From Streptosporangiaceae bacterium NEAU-GS5 (GTDB taxonomy: Bacteria > Actinomycetota > Actinomycetes > Streptosporangiales > Streptosporangiaceae), in contig JAGFNW010000043.1 of NCBI GenBank assembly GCA_017592665.1, positions 1-64,000 on the forward strand: a DNA stretch of 64,000 bases. Reading direction: 5' to 3'. The notes beneath the pieces were generated by a model. The model was not told the DNA's origin and searched no databases. It worked only from the letters and a program-made list of their open reading frames with translations. Position numbers and translations under genes: made by a program. Positions within the stretch are counted from its first letter, which is position 1. Each line of letters starts with the position of its first letter. Of this stretch, positions 31,600 to 38,648 are shown one piece after another.

Positions 31600-31715
31600 T
31601 GAAAGATCTCTCTCGACGAGATGGTCAGGGCCCTTCTGCGGGCAGCGACCATCACCCGAGCCCTCAGGCCCGGTCGGTCAAGAGAAGAGCCGCCCGCTAA
31701 CGGGCGGTCGGAGGT
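31600..31715 (-). promoter_or_regulatory. Structured 5' leader of the EamA gene (candidate riboswitch or attenuator)
   Basis: In transcript order: stem CCGCCCG-TTAG-CGGGCGG (31707-31690); stem CCGGGCC-TGAG-GGCTCGG (31673-31656), where the only mismatch on the plus strand becomes a G-U pair in the minus-strand RNA; and stem GATGGTC...GACCATC (31653-31620) with a 3x3 internal loop and an inner GCCC/GGGC pair. The ATG follows 20 nt later with GAGAGA as a weak ribosome site. It does not match a riboswitch class I know. The rest of 31600-31915 holds the promoter of the next gene and nothing else I can support. Confidence 0.5.
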
Positions 31716-31880
31716 GAGTTCAACAATCGCACCCGCCCACTCTAACCTCCACGGCCCTCCCACACGCCCCCAGCCGTCCGGACACTTCCTGCCGGGTCTC
31801 CTCGCTCGACGCATCGGCGGCCCGAATTCAAATGAGAAGCGCACCACGGCCGGCGATATCGATCGGATGAGGCCATTCGC

Positions 31881-31915
31881 TTGACAGCGCTGTGAAACGT
31901 CTCGAATCTCTTTGT
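31881..31915 (+). promoter_or_regulatory. Promoter giving a leaderless transcript
   Basis: A perfect TTGACA (31881-31886), exactly 17 nt, then GAATCT (31904-31909), then 6 nt to GTG 31916. The usual +1 coincides with the first base of the start codon. Confidence 0.6.
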
Positions 31916-32644
31916 GTGTCCACCCCGAATTCGCCGGGCCCGCCGCCCAGACGTGCCAGAAGAGGGCTTTGGGACCTGACGAATCATCAGGTTGTCGGCG
32001 GCGTCATTCTTGCGGTGATCCTCGCCGTCGGCTCCGGCGTCATCGGGAAGATTTTCAACGACCGAGGATCCGATAATCGCGACCGGCCGTCTCCACCACC
32101 AAGCCTCAGTCCGATACCAAGCCTCAGTCCGATACCAAGCCTCAGTCCAACGCCCAGCCACAGTTCAACGCCCAGCCACAGTCCGACGCCGAGCCACACG
32201 ACGTCACAAAGCACCACGGAAGCCCCGTCACCACCCGCGACCAGGGCAAGCAAGGTACGGTGGCGCGGGGTGGTCGACCTCCCCCTTTCTATGACCGGAA
32301 CGTCTGATATCGGATTCGACCTCGACGCCAGGAAACCGGACTTCAACGGCTCCGTCGATGATCTACGCGGCAACTTTGGATATCAACCCCAGGTCATCGT
32401 GATGTCCGGCCGTGCGGCCGAGGCGGCCGGAGATATCGCGGAACTCGACAAGGCCGGGTGTGTCGATGGATTGACGCCCGGCGCGCCGGGCGAGGCCGCC
32501 TTCGTGCCTGTATATCGCGGCAACGGCGTCGGCGGGACGTACTGTTTCGCCACCGGCGAAGGGCGCATCGGCGCTTTCACGATTAAGTCCATCGACTATC
32601 CGAGCAGCAGCCGGGTGACAATCGACGTCTTAGTGTGGGCTTAG
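31916..32644 (+). CDS. Membrane-anchored protein with Ser/Pro repeat linker
   Basis: 242 residues from GTG 31916: a basic head, one span (about residues 28-44, VVGGVILAVILAVGSGVIG), then a Pro/Ser/Thr linker built from six-residue repeats (SLSPIP, SLSPTP, SHSSTP, SHSPTP), then a compact external domain with two cysteines (AGCVDGLT and TYCFATGEG). The linker is encoded by 18-bp tandem DNA repeats at about 32099-32200. GTG 31892 would lie inside the promoter, so it is rejected. The external domain is not recognised. Confidence 0.75.
   Translation: MSTPNSPGPPPRRARRGLWDLTNHQVVGGVILAVILAVGSGVIGKIFNDRGSDNRDRPSPPPSLSPIPSLSPIPSLSPTPSHSSTPSHSPTPSHTTSQSTTEAPSPPATRASKVRWRGVVDLPLSMTGTSDIGFDLDARKPDFNGSVDDLRGNFGYQPQVIVMSGRAAEAAGDIAELDKAGCVDGLTPGAPGEAAFVPVYRGNGVGGTYCFATGEGRIGAFTIKSIDYPSSSRVTIDVLVWA
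32099..32205 (+). repeat. 18-bp tandem repeats encoding the Ser/Pro linker
   Basis: About six units of the type CAAGCCTCAGTCCGATAC drift to CAGCCACAGTCCGACGCC along the array. The first two are identical, so length variation between strains is likely. Confidence 0.7.
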
Positions 32645-33582
32645 TAGGCGGCGAGGGCGGTGAGAAGGGCTTCGGTCATGGCGGCGTGGGCCGTGCCATG
32701 GCCGGCGTCGTCGATGACCACGAGCTTGGATCCGGGCCAAGCCTGGGACAGCCGCCAGGGGATGTCGAGCGGGCTGCTGATGTCGAGGCGGCCGTGGACC
32801 AGCGTTCCGGGAATGCCGGCGAGCCGTCTCACGTCCCGGAGCAGGGCGCCATCCTCCAGCCAGGCGGCGTGCGACCAGTAGTGGGTCACCAGCCGCGCGA
32901 AGACCATGCGGAACGCCGGGTCCTCGTAGCGCGGATCGGGCGCGTATCCGGGCGCCACGCTGACGTGGGTGTCCTCCCAGCGGCACCACTCCAGCGCGGC
33001 TCGCTCGCGTACGGCCGGATCGGGGTCGTCGAGCAGCCGCGCGTAGGCGGCCGCGAGATCGCCGTCACGGTCGTCTTCCGGTACGGCTTCGCGGAAGCGC
33101 GCCCACTCGCGCGGGAAGATCCGGCCCATGTGCCGCGTGATCCATTCGACCTCGGCGGCCGTGGTCGAGGTCACGCTGAACAGCACCATCGCCGAGACAC
33201 GGTCAGGGTGCCGCTCCGCGTACGCGAGGCCGAGGGTGGTGCCCCAGGATCCGCCGAAGATCAGCCAATGCTCGACGCCGAGGTGACGGCGGAGCGCCTC
33301 GACGTCGGCGATCAGGTGCGGCAAGGTGTTGGCGGCGAGCGTCTCGGCCGCGCTGGGCGTGCTGCGACCGCATCCACGCTGGTCGAATAGAACGATCCGA
33401 TAGGCCTCGGGGTCGAAGTAGCGCCGCCAGCCGGCTCCGGCCCCCGAACCTGGGCCCCCGTGGAACACGACCGCGGGCCGTCCGCGCGGGTTGCCGCTCG
33501 TCTCCCAGTAGATCCGGTGCCCGTCGCCCACATCGAGAAATCCCGTCTCATAAGGCTCGATGTCCGGAAATAGCACGCTCAC
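32641..33582 (-). CDS. pip: Prolyl aminopeptidase
   Basis: 313 residues, the usual length for this alpha/beta hydrolase. HGGPGSGAGAGWRRYFDPE is the oxyanion region, DQRGCGRS follows, and the nucleophile Ser is in GGSWGTTLGLAYAERHP. The C-terminal His is in DDAGHG. It removes N-terminal proline from peptides in the cytoplasm. GTG 33582 follows TAGGGT by 6 nt with no ribosome site (predicted leaderless). It overlaps the repeat-protein gene by 4 nt at its 3' end. Confidence 0.93.
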   Translation of the reverse strand: MSVLFPDIEPYETGFLDVGDGHRIYWETSGNPRGRPAVVFHGGPGSGAGAGWRRYFDPEAYRIVLFDQRGCGRSTPSAAETLAANTLPHLIADVEALRRHLGVEHWLIFGGSWGTTLGLAYAERHPDRVSAMVLFSVTSTTAAEVEWITRHMGRIFPREWARFREAVPEDDRDGDLAAAYARLLDDPDPAVRERAALEWCRWEDTHVSVAPGYAPDPRYEDPAFRMVFARLVTHYWSHAAWLEDGALLRDVRRLAGIPGTLVHGRLDISSPLDIPWRLSQAWPGSKLVVIDDAGHGTAHAAMTEALLTALAAY

Positions 33583-33588
33583 TCGGGC

Positions 33589-33594
33589 ACCCTA
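33589..33594 (-). promoter_or_regulatory. -10 element for leaderless pip transcript
   Basis: On the minus strand TAGGGT (33594-33589) is followed by 6 nt and GTG 33582. No ribosome site is present. Confidence 0.4.
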
Positions 33595-33633
33595 CGGGAA
33601 TCCGATAGCCGAAAGATTTCCAATTCGAGCCCT

Positions 33634-34053
33634 CTAGGCCTTACGCTTGGCTTGGTCGCCCGAGGCGAGGTCAGGTCGCCTCGGGCGGCCCTTTGCGCGC
33701 AGCAGATACACCAGTCCTACGATCGGTAGGACCAGGGGCACGAAGCCGTAACCGCTGCCATATCCCGACCAAACCGTAGCCTGCGGAAACGCGGCCGAGT
33801 CGGCCAGGCTCAGCGTCCCCACCACCAGCACGCCGGTCAGCTCGATCACGCAGGCGCCCAGCGCGACGCGGCGGTTGCCACGGGCCAGCGCCACGGTGAG
33901 CACGATGTAGACGACCGCGGCGAACGCCGACAGCAGATACGCCAGTGGCGCCTCGTGAAACTTGGTGGCGATCTGCACGGCCGCCCGCGAGGTGGCGGCC
34001 AGCGCGAACACTCCATAGACGGCGACGAGCAGCCGCCCCGGCCCGCTGATCAT
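33634..34053 (-). CDS. Small four-span membrane protein
   Basis: 139 residues with four predicted spans and a basic cytoplasmic tail (GRPRRPDLASGDQAKRKA). Its ATG overlaps the stop of the upstream membrane-protein gene (ATGA), so the two are made together and may form a heteromeric complex. This pair is conserved as uncharacterised integral membrane proteins in actinobacteria. No transport or enzyme motif is visible. Confidence 0.75.
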   Translation of the reverse strand: MISGPGRLLVAVYGVFALAATSRAAVQIATKFHEAPLAYLLSAFAAVVYIVLTVALARGNRRVALGACVIELTGVLVVGTLSLADSAAFPQATVWSGYGSGYGFVPLVLPIVGLVYLLRAKGRPRRPDLASGDQAKRKA

Positions 34054-34394
34054 GACCCATTCCAAATCTGGACCAGCCGCCCGACCATGACCGCGACCGT
34101 GAACGCGGCGACGGCGATCACGCCGGTCCCATAGCGCGTCGGCTCGGCCCGGCCCCACCACACGGCCGCGGGCGGGATGGCGAGCACGCCGATCAGGTAA
34201 CCGATGAAGGTGCCCTTCTCCCCCACCTCGCCGAGCCCGATGAGCGCCAGCACGGCCTGCACGACCAGCCCGAGCTCGAGCAACGCCAGCCCGACGAGGA
34301 TCATCCGGCGCATAGGCCGGTCGCGGATCGCCGCGACAAGAGCCGCCAACGCCACGACCAGCGCCGCGCCGATCAGCCAAGGGGACAAAGGCAT
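34050..34394 (-). CDS. Small four-span membrane protein, partner of 33634-34053
   Basis: 114 residues, MPLSPWLIGAALVVALAALV and three further spans, with a short RDRPMRR loop. ATG 34394 follows TAGCCT by 7 nt with no ribosome site (predicted leaderless). Translationally coupled to the downstream partner. Function unknown. Confidence 0.75.
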   Translation of the reverse strand: MPLSPWLIGAALVVALAALVAAIRDRPMRRMILVGLALLELGLVVQAVLALIGLGEVGEKGTFIGYLIGVLAIPPAAVWWGRAEPTRYGTGVIAVAAFTVAVMVGRLVQIWNGS

Positions 34395-34401
34395 GCCCAG
34401 C

Positions 34402-34407
34402 AGGCTA
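34402..34407 (-). promoter_or_regulatory. -10 element for leaderless membrane-protein pair
   Basis: On the minus strand TAGCCT (34407-34402) is followed by GCTGGGC (7 nt) and ATG 34394. Confidence 0.4.
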
Positions 34408-34497
34408 TCGGCCCACCTCCGCGGTCCCCCCACCCCTCCCGCCGTGATCTCGCGCGGATTCCCGAACACCAGCAAGATCACGGCAGGTGGGTCGGGG

Positions 34498-35580
34498 TCA
34501 GTGGCGGCCGGTCTCGTTGAGGAGAAGATCGACGGCGGCTTCGGGTCCGGCGGCGGTGCGTTGGCGGGCGGCGGAGCTGCCGCGGGCGAGGGCGGCGGCG
34601 GCGAGGTCGGTCAGGAGGTCCCAGTCGCCTAAGGCCTCCAAGGTGGGCCTCAGGTCGGCCAGGACCTCCTGGACGAGAGTGGCCGCCGGTCGGGGGCGGC
34701 CGTCTTCCGGCCCGAGCAGGTGGCCTTCCAGGCCGGATCGCGCGGCCCGCCAGGTCGCCGCGCGGAGCAGCGCCGGGCGCGGGTCGCCGCGCGGCGGGTC
34801 GCCCGCCACGGCCGCCGCGCTCTCGCGCACGACGAGCGCGCGGAACAGGCCGGCCAGCAGGACGACGTCGTCCAGCATCGGGCAGGAGTCGCAGACGCGC
34901 AGCTCGAGTGTCGGCACGTGGGAGCTGAGCCGCACGTCGAAGTAGATCATTCCGGCGTCCTCGATGACGCCCGAGGCGACCAGGTCGGCGACGGTCTGGT
35001 CGTAGTCGGCGGCGCTGCCGTACGGGCCGACCGGGCCGGCGGTGGGCCAGCGCTGCCAGGCGAGGGCGCGGCTGCTGGCGTAGCCGCTGTCGGTCCCGGC
35101 CCAGTAGGGGGAGCTGGCGCTGAGCGCCAGCAGCACCGGCAGCCACGGCGCGACGCGCTGGGCCGCGGCCACCGCGACGTCCCGGTCGTCGATCTCGACG
35201 TGCACCTGCGTGCCGCAGATGAGCTGCTCCCTGGCCAAGAGCTGGTACGTGTCGCTCAGGTATTGATACCGGTCGTCGGGGGTGAGGGTGAATCCGGCGA
35301 GGCCGGGGAGCGGGGCCGTGCCGGATGCGATGACGCCGACCCCGAGGGGCTCACCGGCGTCGAAAAGCGCGCGGCGCAGGGTCAGCAGTTCGTCGCGGAT
35401 GTCCTCCAGTGCGACAGCGGGGCGCGTGTTGGTCTCGACGACCGCACGCTGCAGTTCCTTGCTGAATCCGGCTTCGGGCAGCCGGTCGAGCAGCGCATCT
35501 GCCTGCGGCGTGAGCCGCCGTGTAACCAAGTCCACGACATGGAACTCCTCCTCGACGCCTACTGGCGGCTTGTCACCCAT
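34498..35580 (-). CDS. YbdK family carboxylate-amine ligase
   Basis: 360 residues of the glutamate-cysteine ligase 2 group: VGVEEEFHVVD at the N-terminus (metal-binding glutamates), CGTQVHVEIDDRDVAV and FDVRLSSHVPTLELRVCDS. It makes a gamma-glutamyl or related amide bond with ATP; in E. coli YbdK has weak glutamate-cysteine ligase activity, and actinobacterial members are mostly uncharacterised. ATG 35580 is preferred over TTG 35598. TACAAG lies 7 nt upstream, so a leaderless start is possible. Confidence 0.88.
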   Translation of the reverse strand: MGDKPPVGVEEEFHVVDLVTRRLTPQADALLDRLPEAGFSKELQRAVVETNTRPAVALEDIRDELLTLRRALFDAGEPLGVGVIASGTAPLPGLAGFTLTPDDRYQYLSDTYQLLAREQLICGTQVHVEIDDRDVAVAAAQRVAPWLPVLLALSASSPYWAGTDSGYASSRALAWQRWPTAGPVGPYGSAADYDQTVADLVASGVIEDAGMIYFDVRLSSHVPTLELRVCDSCPMLDDVVLLAGLFRALVVRESAAAVAGDPPRGDPRPALLRAATWRAARSGLEGHLLGPEDGRPRPAATLVQEVLADLRPTLEALGDWDLLTDLAAAALARGSSAARQRTAAGPEAAVDLLLNETGRH

Positions 35581-35607
35581 ACGGGGGCTTGTACCCAATC
35601 CGGGAGG

Positions 35608-35622
35608 GTTGCGTAATGCAAC
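35608..35622. promoter_or_regulatory. Palindrome upstream of the MFS exporter gene
   Basis: GTTGCGTAATGCAAC has 5-bp perfect arms. It lies between the divergent YbdK and MFS genes. A second, weaker GGTTG...CAACC pair lies at about 35640-35660. No regulator gene is adjacent. Confidence 0.4.
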
Positions 35623-35674
35623 TCACTGACTTAGCTTGGGTTGCAGATTGAAACTCAACCTCTCGGGAGACCCG

Positions 35675-37051
35675 ATGGCTCATCGCTGGAAGGTTCTCGT
35701 CGTCACGTCCGTGGCCGTCTTCATGGCGCTGCTCGACGTGACGATCGTCAACATCGCGTTCCCTGACATCCGCCGCGCCTTCCCCGGCGACACGCTGGCC
35801 GACCTCTCGTGGGTGCTGAACGCCTACAACGTGCTGTTCGCGGCGGTGCTCGTCCCGGCCGGGCGGCTGGCCGACCGGATCGGCAGGAAGCGGGTGTTCC
35901 TCGCCGGGATCGCCGTCTTCCTGGCCGCCTCGGTGGTCTGCGGGCTGGCCGTGTCGGCGCCCATGCTGATCGCGGGCCGGGCCGTGCAGGCTCTGGGGGC
36001 GGCCGCGCTGATGCCCACCTCGCTCGCGCTGACGCTGCCGGAGTTCCCGCCCGAGCAGCGCGGCACCGCGACGGCCCTGGCCACCGCCACCGGCGCGGTC
36101 GCCGCGGCGTTCGGGCCCACTGTCGGCGGCCTGCTGGTCGAGTGGCAGGGCTGGCGGCTCGTCTTCTTCGTCAACCTGCTGATCGGCATCCCGGCGCTCA
36201 TCCCTGCCGTACGGATGCTCCGCGAGGGGCGCGACGAGTCGGCCACCGCCTGGCCGGACGCGCTCGGGGCCGCCCTGCTCGCGGGCGGCGTGGGCGCGCT
36301 CGCCCTCGGCATCGTCAAGGGCGAGGATTGGGGCTGGAGCTCCGGCGCCACGCTCGCCTCGTTCGCCGCGGCCGTGGTCCTGCTGGCCCTGTTCGCCGTA
36401 CGGTCCGCCCGGCACGTCAACCCGGTGCTCGAACTGGCGCTGTTCCGGATCCGATCCTTCGGGGTGGCGGGAGCGGGGTCGCTCGTGTTCGGGATCGGGT
36501 TCTTCGCCTTCCTCCTCTGCAACGTGCTCTTCCTGACCACCGTCTGGCACTACTCGATCCTCACGGCCGGGCTGGCGGTGACCCCCGGCCCGATCATGGT
36601 GGCCGCGTTCGCGCCGCTGTCCGGGCGCCTGGCCGACCGCTTCGGCCCGCGGGTGACGGCCGTGCCCGGCGGACTGCTGTTCGCGGCCGGAAACCTGCTG
36701 CTCATGAGCCGGATGGGGGCCACGCCGCACTACTGGTCCGACTTCGTCCCCGCGGTCCTGGTCACCGGGACCGGCATCGGCCTCACCCTGCCCGCCTTCA
36801 CGGCTGCGGCCGTCGCCAATCTCCCGCGCGCCCGCTTCGCCACCGGCATCGCCGTCGCCACCTGCCTCCGGCAGATCGGCGCCGTGCTCGGCGTGGCCAC
36901 GCTCGTCGCCCTGCTCGGCAGGCCGGACGTGACCGCCTTCCACAACGCCTGGACCATGATCGCCCTCACGGGCGCGCTCGCCGCGCTCGTCGGGGTCGCG
37001 CTCGGCCGGGTCACCGCGACCGCGCCCACCCTTGAAAGGACACTCGCGTGA
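35675..37051 (+). CDS. MFS transporter, DHA2 family (EmrB/QacA-like)
   Basis: 458 residues, 12-14 membrane spans. Motifs: LLDVTIVNIAFPDIRRAF (motif D1), WVLNAYNVLFAAVLVPAGRL, ADRIGRKRVFLAG (motif A) and GRAVQALGAAALMPTSLAL. It is a proton-driven drug or metabolite exporter. GGGAGA precedes ATG 35675. Its stop overlaps the start of the MBL-fold hydrolase gene (GTGA), so export and hydrolysis may serve the same compound. Confidence 0.93.
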   Translation: MAHRWKVLVVTSVAVFMALLDVTIVNIAFPDIRRAFPGDTLADLSWVLNAYNVLFAAVLVPAGRLADRIGRKRVFLAGIAVFLAASVVCGLAVSAPMLIAGRAVQALGAAALMPTSLALTLPEFPPEQRGTATALATATGAVAAAFGPTVGGLLVEWQGWRLVFFVNLLIGIPALIPAVRMLREGRDESATAWPDALGAALLAGGVGALALGIVKGEDWGWSSGATLASFAAAVVLLALFAVRSARHVNPVLELALFRIRSFGVAGAGSLVFGIGFFAFLLCNVLFLTTVWHYSILTAGLAVTPGPIMVAAFAPLSGRLADRFGPRVTAVPGGLLFAAGNLLLMSRMGATPHYWSDFVPAVLVTGTGIGLTLPAFTAAAVANLPRARFATGIAVATCLRQIGAVLGVATLVALLGRPDVTAFHNAWTMIALTGALAALVGVALGRVTATAPTLERTLA

Positions 37052-38586
37052 ACCACCAGATGACCGCGCTCAGCCGGGCCGCCCAATGGCCCGACCCCGA
37101 CCCGCGCACGCTGCTCGTGCTGGCCTTCCAGTTCCTCGCGGCGCGCCGCCACGCCGACGCGCACGCGTTCTTCGCCGCCCTTCCCGACTCACCAAGGACG
37201 CAGGCGCTGACCGGATTCTTCCTGGCCCTCGACGGCGACCGGAAGGCCGGGCTGGCGCTGCTCGACCAGGCCGCCGAGCGCGAGCTCGGGGTGCCGCACT
37301 ACCTGCGCGGCCGGCTCACCGGCCGGGCCGACGACCTCGAGTTCGTGGTCGCGGTCGGCGACCAGTTCCCGCCCGGCTTCGTGCGCAGCGCCCGGTCCAT
37401 CCTCGCCGGCGAGCCGGGCCCGCATCTGGTGACCGACTGGTGGCGCACCGAGGCCGACGGCCCGCGTTTCGCCGCGCCACATCTGGACGAGGTCGCGCCC
37501 GGCATCTATCAGGCCATGGGGTACGACTTCGCCGACTTCACGTTCGTGGTCACGGAGGACGGGATCGTCGCGATCGACGCCTCGGGCGACCCGGCCCATT
37601 TCGCGGCGGCGCTGGCCGATCTTCCGGTCGAGCGTCCCGTGACCCATGTGATCCTCACCCACGGCCACTGGGACCACGTGGGCGGGCTCCCCGAGGGCGT
37701 CGAGGTGATCGCGCACGCCAACCTCCCGGAGGAGCTGGAACGCCTGCGGGGGCAGCGCATGCCCTGGCCGTACTTCAGGACGGGGACGCCCGCCGCCGAG
37801 CCCGTTCCGGATCTGCTGGTGGCCGACAGGCAGACGGTCGCTATCGGCGGCGTGGACTTCGAGCTGATCCCGAGCCCGGGCGGCGAGACCACGGACGGCC
37901 TGCTGGTGAAGATCGGCGACCTGCTGTTCGCCGGCGACATGATCATGCCGTACCTCGGGGCGCCCTTCTTCGCCGAAGGCTCACCGGACGGCCTGCTCGA
38001 CGCGCTGGCCCTGGTCAACGAGCTCGCCCCGGAGCGGATCCTGCACGGCCACAGCGGGCTGACCATGGCGTACACGATCGATGTGCTGCCCGCGCTCGAG
38101 ACGGCGCTGCGCTCGCTCCGCGACGACGTGCGCGGGGCCATCGCCGACGGGCTCGGCCTGCCCGAGATCCTCGGCCGCGACCACCTGCCCGAGTCGCTGC
38201 GGCGGACGCCGACCGCGGTCCTCCCCTATCTCGTGATCCGCGAGGGCTTCATCCGGCGGCTCCACCTGCAGAACAGCGGCTACTGGCAGCCGGACGCGAC
38301 CCAACTCGACGTCGTGTCGGCCGACGAGTGGGCGGGCGCGCTCGATCTGCTGGCCGGAGGGAAGCCCGACGCGTTCCGCGGGGCCGTGACCACACTGCTC
38401 GACCAGGGCGAGCACGCGCTGGCGCTGCGCGTGGCCGACGCGGGCGCGCGCCGCCACCCGTGCGACCAAGACCTGGCCGACCTGCGGCGCGACGCGCTGC
38501 TGCGGCTGGTGGAGCAGCACCAGGTGCTGGACCCGTTCAAGTTCATCGTGTATTCGGGGCTGGCCGGGCTCACCGTGAACTCTTGA
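37048..38586 (+). CDS. MBL-fold metallo-hydrolase with helical flanks
   Basis: 512 residues. A metallo-beta-lactamase domain at about 145-330 has the zinc motif THGHWDH (His205, His207, Asp209, His210) and a further ligand in FAGDMIMP and ILHGHSG. Helical, TPR-like segments flank it, as in alkylsulfatase-like or hydroxyacylglutathione-hydrolase-like proteins. GTG start overlaps the MFS stop. The substrate is not predictable. Confidence 0.85.
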   Translation: MNHQMTALSRAAQWPDPDPRTLLVLAFQFLAARRHADAHAFFAALPDSPRTQALTGFFLALDGDRKAGLALLDQAAERELGVPHYLRGRLTGRADDLEFVVAVGDQFPPGFVRSARSILAGEPGPHLVTDWWRTEADGPRFAAPHLDEVAPGIYQAMGYDFADFTFVVTEDGIVAIDASGDPAHFAAALADLPVERPVTHVILTHGHWDHVGGLPEGVEVIAHANLPEELERLRGQRMPWPYFRTGTPAAEPVPDLLVADRQTVAIGGVDFELIPSPGGETTDGLLVKIGDLLFAGDMIMPYLGAPFFAEGSPDGLLDALALVNELAPERILHGHSGLTMAYTIDVLPALETALRSLRDDVRGAIADGLGLPEILGRDHLPESLRRTPTAVLPYLVIREGFIRRLHLQNSGYWQPDATQLDVVSADEWAGALDLLAGGKPDAFRGAVTTLLDQGEHALALRVADAGARRHPCDQDLADLRRDALLRLVEQHQVLDPFKFIVYSGLAGLTVNS

Positions 38587-38592
38587 CCGTAT

Positions 38593-38646
38593 GGGGTCCT
38601 CCGCCTTTATTGTTAATAAACCTTATTAACTTAATCGGAGGACCCC
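38593..38646 (+). promoter_or_regulatory. SD-occluding hairpin enclosing a repressor palindrome
   Basis: GGGGTCCTCCG (38593-38603) pairs perfectly with CGGAGGACCCC (38636-38646), which contains the ribosome site of the exo-glucosaminidase gene. The 32-nt loop carries GTTAATAA-ACC-TTATTAAC (38612-38630), a perfect 8-bp-arm palindrome of the ROK/NagC or LacI type. It is the only strongly A/T-rich spot in the neighbourhood. A transcript starting upstream of 38593 would hide the ribosome site; one starting in the loop would not. Confidence 0.6.
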
Positions 38647-38648
38647 CC

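Noticed and set aside
35608-35660. GTTGC palindromes as a proven MarR/TetR operator for the MFS gene
   Set aside because: Kept only as a low-confidence site: arms are short and no regulator gene is adjacent.
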